A stretch of DNA of 64,000 bases from JAGVXH01 sp041649755 (GTDB lineage Archaea > Nanobdellota > Nanobdellia > Pacearchaeales > GW2011-AR1): contig JBAZMK010000001.1 in assembly GCA_041649755.1 (NCBI GenBank), positions 62,001 to 126,000 on the forward strand. The letters are read 5' to 3'. The notes beneath the pieces were generated by a model. It did no database searches and had not been told where the DNA came from. It worked only from the letters and a program-made list of their open reading frames with translations. Position 1 is the stretch's first letter, and each line of letters starts with the position of its first letter. Made by a program: the position numbers and the translations under genes. Below, piece after piece: positions 55,623 through 63,200 of this stretch.

Positions 55623-57676
55623 TAATAAAAAAATTGCATCTGGAGAATATAAGAAGCTACGAAGAAGTTACAATTGAATTCCCGAAAGGTTCACTCCTGT
55701 TATCAGGAGATATTGGTTCAGGAAAGACATCAATCCTCTTAGGACTGCAGTTTGCGTTATTTGGTCTTCAGCCTGGTCAAAAAAGCACCTCTCTTTTAAG
55801 ACAAGGAAAAGACGTGGCTTATGTTTCATTAGAAATTGAGATTGATGGAAAAGAAATAACACTTGAGAGAACTATGAAGAGAAGTAAAAACGGAGGGATA
55901 ACGCAAGAGGCAAATATCATAACAATAGACTCTTCCAGAGAAGAACTTTCAACTTCAGAAATGAAAGACAGAGTAATGAAACTTCTTAACTATCCTAAAG
56001 AATTTGTTAAAAAGTCCAACCTTCTTTATAAGTTCACGGTTTACACCCCCCAGGAAGAAATGAAGTCAATAATTCAAGAAAGAGCCGAAATAAGGCTTGA
56101 TATTTTAAGACACATTTTTGGTATTGACCGATATAAGAGAATAAAAGAAAATACACAGATTTTTTTGCAAAAGATAAAAGAGGTCACAAGAATAAAAGAG
56201 ATTCTTGCTTCTGAACTCAATTTAATAAAGGAAAAGCTTAACATAGAAAGTGAGAAAAAAATTCTTCTTGCAAGAGAAGTAAATAACCTCAATATTGAGT
56301 ACCAAAAATTGATGGAAAAGAAAGATGAAACAAAGATGAAACTTGAGTTTTATCAGAAAAGTCTAGAAGAAAAAAGAGAACTTGACTCAAAGATTTCAAA
56401 TCTTGAAACGTTAATCCTCGGAAAAAAAGATTTAGAGAATAAGATAAAAAAGGAAATTTTGATTATGCAGAAACAAATTGAGGAAGAGGTAGATTTCTCT
56501 GAAGAGAGATTAAGGGCAACAATGGCTTTGTTAGATAAACACAAGTTTCTTCTTGAAGAAAAAAATGTTTCTTTTTTAAAAATAAACTCCCAGATTTCTG
56601 TCCTTAAAGCGAAAAAAGAAGAATTACTTGGTCTGAAAGAAAAAGTTGAATCTTTAGAGAATTGTCCTACTTGCTTTCAGGTTGTAAGTTTAGAACACAA
56701 AACAAAAATTTCCAAGAGGACCCAATTTGATATAGAGGATATTGATAGAGAGCTGGACTGCAAATTAAAAGAGAGAGAGTCTCTGATTAAAGAAACAGAA
56801 AATGAGAAAAGGCTTATACAAGAGTATGAAGAAGATGTAAATTTAATGCAACGGAATAAGATTAAATTTGAACATCAAAATGAGATTAAAATAAGATTAA
56901 AAAGCGAGGCATTTATCCTTGATAGAACCTACAATGAAATTGAAGGATTAAAAGGACAAATTGAAGTATTAAAATCAAGACTTGTTGATTATTTAAAGTC
57001 TTATGAATTATTTGAGGGAGTAAAAAAAGAATTCGAAAATGGAGAAAGAATTGTCAGAAATTTTGAAATAAATCTCGCTGAAAAAAATAAAGAACTTGAG
57101 ATTTTAAAGAGTCGGCTTGAAGAACTTCAGAAGGATATTGAAGACAAAAGCAAGTTCAGGGAACAGGCACAATATCTGAAAGGTCTGCAAGACTGGATTG
57201 AAGAGAAATTTCTCTCGCTTATTGTTTTAACTGAAAAAAATGTTATGGTTAAACTACGGGAGGAGTTCTCTTATATATTCGGTGAGTGGTTTTCTGTTCT
57301 TGCCCCTAATTCTATTTCTGTCAGACTTGATGAAGATTTTACTCCAATTATCACAAATCAGGATTACGAAATTGATTATGACTTTCTTTCTGGCGGGGAG
57401 AGAACCGCTGTAGCTTTGGCTTATCGTCTTGCACTTAATCAGGTTTTGAATTCCATCCTTTCCAGAATTAAAACCAAAGATTTGTTAATTTTAGATGAAC
57501 CAACAGAGGGTTTTGCGTCAGAACAGCTTGACAAAATGAGAGATATTTTTGAACAATTAAATATGGAACAAATAATTTTAGTGAGCCACGAACAGAAAAT
57601 TGAGGGTTTTGTTGACCATGTGATTAGGATAAGAAAAGACGGAACCAGCCAAATAGACCAACCAAAATCCTTTTAA
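55619..57676 (+). CDS. rad50: Rad50 ATPase
   Basis: 685 residues, short for Rad50 (about 880). N-terminal LENIRSYEEVTIEFPKG and Walker A SGDIGSGKTS, long coiled coils with the zinc hook CPTC at 349-352 (middle of the protein), signature FLSGGERTAVALAYRLA and Walker B LLILDEPTEGFAS. Partner of Mre11 (4-nt overlap) in break repair. Hook flank LENCPTC and the following VSLEHKTKIS closely resemble the hook in the SMC-type protein at 41091. Confidence 0.94.
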   Translation: MIIKKLHLENIRSYEEVTIEFPKGSLLLSGDIGSGKTSILLGLQFALFGLQPGQKSTSLLRQGKDVAYVSLEIEIDGKEITLERTMKRSKNGGITQEANIITIDSSREELSTSEMKDRVMKLLNYPKEFVKKSNLLYKFTVYTPQEEMKSIIQERAEIRLDILRHIFGIDRYKRIKENTQIFLQKIKEVTRIKEILASELNLIKEKLNIESEKKILLAREVNNLNIEYQKLMEKKDETKMKLEFYQKSLEEKRELDSKISNLETLILGKKDLENKIKKEILIMQKQIEEEVDFSEERLRATMALLDKHKFLLEEKNVSFLKINSQISVLKAKKEELLGLKEKVESLENCPTCFQVVSLEHKTKISKRTQFDIEDIDRELDCKLKERESLIKETENEKRLIQEYEEDVNLMQRNKIKFEHQNEIKIRLKSEAFILDRTYNEIEGLKGQIEVLKSRLVDYLKSYELFEGVKKEFENGERIVRNFEINLAEKNKELEILKSRLEELQKDIEDKSKFREQAQYLKGLQDWIEEKFLSLIVLTEKNVMVKLREEFSYIFGEWFSVLAPNSISVRLDEDFTPIITNQDYEIDYDFLSGGERTAVALAYRLALNQVLNSILSRIKTKDLLILDEPTEGFASEQLDKMRDIFEQLNMEQIILVSHEQKIEGFVDHVIRIRKDGTSQIDQPKSF

Positions 57677-57698
57677 ACCAATTTTCTTAAGTATATCT

Positions 57699-57953
57699 AT
57701 GGAAGTTAAAATAATTAAAGATGAAAAGAATGAACTTGATATAGAGTTGGATAACCTTACAGTTGCAGAGCTTTTGAGAGTTTATCTAAATAAAAATGAT
57801 GTTAAGATGGTTGCTTGGAAAAGAGACCATCCTACAAAAAACCCTGTTTTACATATAGAAGCAGACAATCCGAAAAAGGCTTTAAAGAATTCAATAGCCC
57901 AGATAGAAAAAGAGATAGAATCTGCATTAAAGGAATTTAAAAAATTAAAGTGA
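57699..57953 (+). CDS. rpoL: RNA polymerase subunit L (RpoL)
   Basis: 84 residues. DNLTVAELLRVYLNKND and WKRDHPTKNPVLHIEAD match archaeal RpoL, the homologue of Rpb11 that pairs with subunit D (RpoD/Rpb3) in the alpha-like platform. Its end overlaps the convergent gene by 9 nt. Confidence 0.93.
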   Translation: MEVKIIKDEKNELDIELDNLTVAELLRVYLNKNDVKMVAWKRDHPTKNPVLHIEADNPKKALKNSIAQIEKEIESALKEFKKLK

Positions 57954-58958
57954 ATTTTTTCTTTTGTTCTTTTTTGCTTCTTTTTTGCTTCTCACTAAAA
58001 AGTATATTATTATTATGTCAAGAACTATTAAAGAAGTCAGGGTTACTATTGCTCCTCTGAATTTTTTCTCGCTTCCTTCAAGAACAAAGAAAGAGTATGA
58101 ACCCGTCGCTATGTTTTCTCCATAAGAGGCTTTTAGATAGAGAACATATTGACCTGGAGGGAGGTCTCTGGGGATGCTTAAACCCCTTACTAATTCAAGT
58201 TTATCTTCTATTGCGATGCTTTCCTCTTTAAATGTCAAAATGTTACCATCAAAATCTTTTATAGCATAATAAAAGAAAACATCTATGCCTTTTAAGTGCC
58301 CCATATTTGTAAGGTTAAAACTCACTTCAACTTTTTGACCAGAATAAACATAATCCTCTGTCAACTCCCCACTGACATCAAATAAGGGGGACCTTTCTTT
58401 AATATTAATTAAAACATTTATATATTTAGTTAGGTTCCCTGATTTTACATTTATTTTTCCAGTATAAACTTCGGGTATTTCTTTATCTTCTGCAAAAACC
58501 GTAACGCCTATGTTTTTGATTTCCTGAGGGCTTAGACTAAATTTTTCTTCACTTAAAAACAAAAATTTTTCAAGGTTATGTGAAAGAGTTATGCTTTGCG
58601 AGTTATTTCCGGTGTTTTTCACTTTAATAGACCCGTTTGCTGTTTCTCCCTGCTTAATAGAATAATATAGGAAGTTCTTGTCTAATTCAAAATTGGAGAT
58701 GCTCAATGGGGGTCCTACGCTAATCCCTCCGCTAGGACCTCCCCCTTCAGGAATATCGGGTGCTGGGGGGGCAGGACATTCACCACAATCTTCTTGACAA
58801 GAAGTACAATTCTCGTTCCACTCACAAACACCATTCCCACAAACTCCGGGAATTGAGACTCTTGAAGGGGTCTGAACAGCATATCCGACATATCTTATTG
58901 TAAATACGGAAAGAAGACCTAATAATAAAAAAACAACCAACCAAGATTTATTTTCCAT
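57945..58958 (-). CDS. exported protein with cysteine motif and CARDB-like domains
   Basis: 337 residues. N-terminal transmembrane or signal segment (LVVFLLLGLLSVFTI), a Cys cluster (CGNGVCEWNENCTSCQEDC), a Pro/Gly linker, two NEW3/CARDB-like beta modules (GSIKVKNTGNNSQ, VSFNLTNMGHLKG), and a C-terminal transmembrane helix with a lysine tail. Topology suggests an external domain held by two helices. Role unknown. First gene of a minus-strand cluster of exported proteins. Confidence 0.72.
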   Translation of the reverse strand: MENKSWLVVFLLLGLLSVFTIRYVGYAVQTPSRVSIPGVCGNGVCEWNENCTSCQEDCGECPAPPAPDIPEGGGPSGGISVGPPLSISNFELDKNFLYYSIKQGETANGSIKVKNTGNNSQSITLSHNLEKFLFLSEEKFSLSPQEIKNIGVTVFAEDKEIPEVYTGKINVKSGNLTKYINVLINIKERSPLFDVSGELTEDYVYSGQKVEVSFNLTNMGHLKGIDVFFYYAIKDFDGNILTFKEESIAIEDKLELVRGLSIPRDLPPGQYVLYLKASYGENIATGSYSFFVLEGSEKKFRGAIVTLTSLIVLDIIIIYFLVRSKKEAKKNKRKNSL

Positions 58959-58978
58959 AGAAAATTGTAAGTAAAATA

Positions 58979-59641
58979 CTATTTATTTCTTTTCAATTTT
59001 TTCTTTCTGACAATTTTCCTTTTAATCTTTCTTTTTGGCATTGATTGCGTGATAGAAGTCGGGGATTTATTATAATTTTTACGAACAAGGAATATTATTA
59101 TAATAAGAGAGACTACAGCAATCAGGATATAAAGGGCGGTAAGGTCTCTTCCAGATGAATTACAAATTACTTTGATTCTTAAGGGGGCAGAAACTACCAT
59201 CTGAGTGGCTGAACCTCCAGAATTATCTATTTCAGAGGGATTTGCTACTGATTTAACCATTACTTCGCCAGAGAAGATTTTTTGTTCCTCAGAACATTCT
59301 TGTTTACATAATGTCCCTAAAAAACAATCTTTTTCGTATACCTGGGGAACTTCAAAGCAAAATTCTATAGGTATCGCACTACCACTCGGGGTATTTGCAG
59401 GGATTAATTTTGTTTCAGTTTCCTGAAAAATCAAGACCTCTTTCAATTCTTCTGATAACTCAATCACTACATAGCTTTCTGTGGGCCAGGGATTATAAAC
59501 TCCATAGCTTACACAGGCTTTACCACCCTCCTCTAAGACAATTGACTCTTTTTCCCACTTAATTCCAACACCTGCTAACGAAAGTGGAACTAAAGATAAA
59601 ATCCCTAAAATTAACCCTGCTAATATCACCTCTTTTTTCAT
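58979..59641 (-). CDS. exported protein with C-terminal transmembrane anchor
   Basis: 220 residues. Signal peptide (VILAGLILGILSLVPLSLAG), a beta-rich exterior with a Cys pair (CFLGTLCKQEC), a transmembrane helix (LTALYILIAVVSLIIIIFL) and a tail ending in Lys/Arg (KRKIVRKKKLKRNK). Unknown function. One nucleotide separates its start from the end of the following gene on the minus strand. Confidence 0.7.
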   Translation of the reverse strand: MKKEVILAGLILGILSLVPLSLAGVGIKWEKESIVLEEGGKACVSYGVYNPWPTESYVVIELSEELKEVLIFQETETKLIPANTPSGSAIPIEFCFEVPQVYEKDCFLGTLCKQECSEEQKIFSGEVMVKSVANPSEIDNSGGSATQMVVSAPLRIKVICNSSGRDLTALYILIAVVSLIIIIFLVRKNYNKSPTSITQSMPKRKIKRKIVRKKKLKRNK

Positions 59642-59642
59642 T

Positions 59643-60227
59643 TTATTCGCAATTTCCTCCTGTAATTACTCCCTTAAAATAGACTGTATTATTATATGTT
59701 CCTACTGGTTGTGCTGCAGGGATATCCAACCAAAATCGGTAATAGAAATTACTTCCTTTCTCTATATCCACTCCTGACTTAACATAACTCTTTGTAAGTG
59801 AAACTTCACTCGCTACGGCAGGCGTACCTGCATCTGTTGTTGTGGAATTTGCGTATGTTTGATTACCCACTCCAATAATCTCCAGTTCCTGACTCATCAG
59901 GTCTTCATTTGCTTTAATGCACAAATCCACATTAGAATTACTATCGTTTGAAACTTCAATATACATTGTACTTCCACTGCTCCCCCCATCATGATTATGG
60001 GTTGCGTTCACATTTGTTCCAGGTAATTCATTTATTGTTCCAAATAAGATTCCTTCGCCTAAGTTGCTTGACATCTGGATTGCCAAATAAGAAGTGATTG
60101 TAACATTTGAAACTGCAGAGCCCTCTGTAACGTATCCTGTCATTCCGATACTTTGCAAGAGAATCATTGAAATGGATAAAACTAATAGAATTCCGAAGAA
60201 AACAATAAAGAAATTATCTCTTTTCAT
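59643..60227 (-). CDS. exported protein sharing the last domain of the neighbouring giant protein
   Basis: 194 residues. Hydrophobic N-terminus (FFIVFFGILLVLSISMILL), then a domain beginning GEGILFGTINELPG and ending GTYNNTVYFKGVI. This ends with DLCIKANEDLM, IGVGNQTY, and PAAQPVGTYNNTVYFKG, parallel to VYLKANSDLM, LGIGNETF and PAQPAGVYNNSLLFKAV at the end of the giant protein next door. The two therefore share a paralogous domain, perhaps a filament or attachment module. No transmembrane helix after it. Confidence 0.7.
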   Translation of the reverse strand: MKRDNFFIVFFGILLVLSISMILLQSIGMTGYVTEGSAVSNVTITSYLAIQMSSNLGEGILFGTINELPGTNVNATHNHDGGSSGSTMYIEVSNDSNSNVDLCIKANEDLMSQELEIIGVGNQTYANSTTTDAGTPAVASEVSLTKSYVKSGVDIEKGSNFYYRFWLDIPAAQPVGTYNNTVYFKGVITGGNCE

Positions 60228-60263
60228 AGTACTTATTGAATCTTTTTATTTATAAATCTTTTG

Positions 60264-63200
60264 TCAAGGAGTCTGGCCGTGAGGAACTGCTTTGAATAAA
60301 AGAGAGTTGTTGTAAACTCCTGCCGGCTGAGCGGGGGGTGCACTCAAGAAAAATTTCAAATAGATGACGCTTCCATCGCCAAGATTGTCTCCTATCTTAT
60401 TATCATAATCTGTTGTAAGACTATATTTAGTTTCACTTGGAACGCTCTGATTATCATAACTATACGAAAAAGTTTCGTTTCCGATTCCAAGAGTATCTAA
60501 ATCAGCGGTCATTAAATCTGAGTTTGCTTTTAAGTAAACATCTACGCCAGAACTTAAAGTAGAGATATTTATGTAATAATCTGTTGAGCCTTCGCCATTA
60601 TTCCCTTCTGCCGACTGATTGAATATGGGTAAGGAAGAGATTGTCCAATTTATCTTATCATTTAGCTTATCAGAGAAATAAATCGCTATTCCTTCTTCTG
60701 CAGATTGTATTGTTAAATTCCATTCTCCCGTCGCATTAGAGATATCTAGATTAGAAGTTAAATTAGCAAACGCATAAAAACTATGTGTATTACTCGCCTC
60801 TCCTGTTGCGTTTACCCAGAAAGTTATCGTCTCACTCTGTCCTTCGGTCAATGAAGAAGTTGTCAAAGGATTTGAACTTGCATTTGTGTAGAAAGGCGTT
60901 CCAGAATTAATAGGAATTAAACCTGAGGAGTATAAGCTTGTGTTGATTGTTTCACAATTCCCTTCAAGACAGGTCACATTTAAGGTTACATTAAAAAATT
61001 CGTTTTGTGTTATATTAATATTCTCTGTCGGATATAAAACCTCTAACCCTATTAAAGGAGTTGAATTAACAAAGAAAACAACGGATTCCGTATCGTTTAA
61101 ATTTCCTGCAGTATCATTACAATAAGCATAAATTGTGTAAGTATTGTTTGATGATATAGAATAAGTTGAATTGAACACTAAATTATCTGTGGTGTCCATT
61201 GAAAAGTTTGAGGTTCCGTTTCCGAACCAGCAAGTTCCTTCTTCGTTGATTGTAAAATTCACCACGATAGAAGTTGTTGAATAAGAGTATGTTTGATTTA
61301 GTGGAGAGTTTATTGTTACAGAAGGTGGAGTTGCATCCATTCCACTAATTGTTACCGTTCTCATTTCAGTTTCATTCACATTCCCAGCCATATCTTGTGT
61401 GTATGCTTTGAATGTGTGTGTTCCTTCTGCTAAACTTGTGAAGTTATGGTAGGAGTTTCCGCTCCAGACAGTTAAGTTTCCTCTTTTTACTAGTATAATA
61501 TGGTTTGGAACAGTTACATCGTAGATTCTTCCATTGTAATTCTCTTTTGTTATGTTTTTTATTTTTATTTCTCTGCCTTTTTCATCTAAAAATACCAAAT
61601 TATCTGTATTTTTATTGCCTTTTTCAATTTCAGAGTATAATTCAGAGATTTTTATTAGGTTGAAATTGTTTAGTTCTTCCCTACCAAAAGGTTTAAATAC
61701 TTTATTTGTATGCAAATAAGATAAATAATTACTTTGTAAATCCAAGATGGGAACAATCACTCTATCTGTGCCTGATGAATTGAAGTCTGAAATGGATAGT
61801 ACTGATTTTATTAATTGGTCTTCAGTAGCAAGAAGGGCATTTTTGGAGGTACTCAAGGATGTTAAAAAATTAGAATTATTAAAGAAACTTAGAGAAATTT
61901 CTGAAATATCTGATGATGACAGAAGAGAGATTAAAGATTCTCTTGTCAAAGAAGTAGTGGATTCTGTTGAAAAGGTTTCTAAAGACTTAAAGTCCGGCAA
62001 GATCAAGCCGAAAAGCTTAAAAGAATTCAATGCATTCTGTGAGTCATGAATATTGATACTACCCTTATTGATGATACTCTCATCAAGCTTAGAAAAAAAG
62101 ATTTGACTCTTTTTAGGGCTCTTCAAAAGAAAATCTGCCAAATTGCCCAACTCGATTGGGATTCCCTTCAGCATTTCAAAAATTTGAGGGGGAGCCTTAA
62201 AGACTATAAGCGAGTCCATGTTGGAAGTTACGTCCTTATTTTCAAGGTAGAAAGAGAGGTTATTATCTTCGCCAAATTTGTCCATCATGACGAGGCTTAC
62301 TGAGCCGCGCTTTTCTTTTTTATTAGAATAAGCAACATAAACTTTATGCTCAGGTGAAACGAGCAGGCTTCCTTTTTCTTCATCATAATTTTCAGTTTCA
62401 ATTCTGTACATTTCTTCATTTTCATGTGCAAAATCCTGTTTTTCAGTTGGTTTTTGCCATTCAGTTTCTCCTGAATTTGAATTAAGAGTGAGGATTTCAT
62501 CCTCTAAACTTACATTTGAAAAATGTTTCCAGCCAGAATCAGTCATAACTTCTGTTTCATTATCAAAACAGTATTTTGTACTCTGGTTTGCGTATAATGC
62601 CTGAATTTCTTCAGCAGATAAACTTCTATTAAATATCATTACATCGTCGATGGAACCGTTGAAACTTTGACTATTATCTGATTTAGAACCTATATTAGCA
62701 GTATTCAAGTTTATTGGACGTCCACTAAAAGCATAATAGCTACCTCCATATTGCCCATTTAAATACAGAAATATGCCACTTTCATTATTGATTACTACAA
62801 GATTATTCCAAGTATCTTCTGTAATAACTGGACCATTAATATTAATATTAGGTCCATCAGAATCCCATCTAACCCGCACAATATCATCGTCTGACCACCT
62901 AATAAAAGCACTAGGATAGCCAGTTCCTGCAAGATTAAATAAGTAATTATCAGTTCCATCATTTATTGCTTTAAACCAAAGCGAAATGGTAGAATAAGTA
63001 TATGAAACACTAGGTCCAGCAACATCAACATAATCCCCATCTCCATCAAACTCAAACCCCTTCCCTAGTTTTCCAGCAGTTGTTTGTTTTGCATCCCCTT
63101 GTTTTGTTCCATTGTTGCTTCCAGTATAATCTACCACTGTTGTTCCATTAAAGTCATCCATCCTCCACCATCCTACTAATGAATTATCAAAGTCAATGAA

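Larger units (their letters stand above)
61455..62570 (-). other. intein (372 residues) with a toxin-antitoxin operon in its middle
   Basis: Protein-splicing element. Block A starts at Cys1 (CFDNETEVMTDSGWKHFS); block B is LVSPEHKVYV. The C-terminal blocks are NYNGRIYDVTVPNHIILV and LTVWSGN followed by Ser of the extein. Nucleophile Cys1, last Asn and Ser+1 are all present; the usual penultimate His is Gly, as in some active inteins. Instead of a homing endonuclease (no LAGLIDADG or HNH found), the middle about 186 residues are the antisense of toxin and antitoxin genes on the plus strand, with no stop in the intein frame. Confidence 0.85.

Noticed and set aside
61455..62570. Homing endonuclease in the intein
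   Set aside because: I looked for LAGLIDADG, HNH or GIY-YIG motifs in the middle of the intein protein and saw none; the composition (Ser/Leu/Phe/Asn-rich) is that of an antisense of Lys/Glu/Asp-rich genes.
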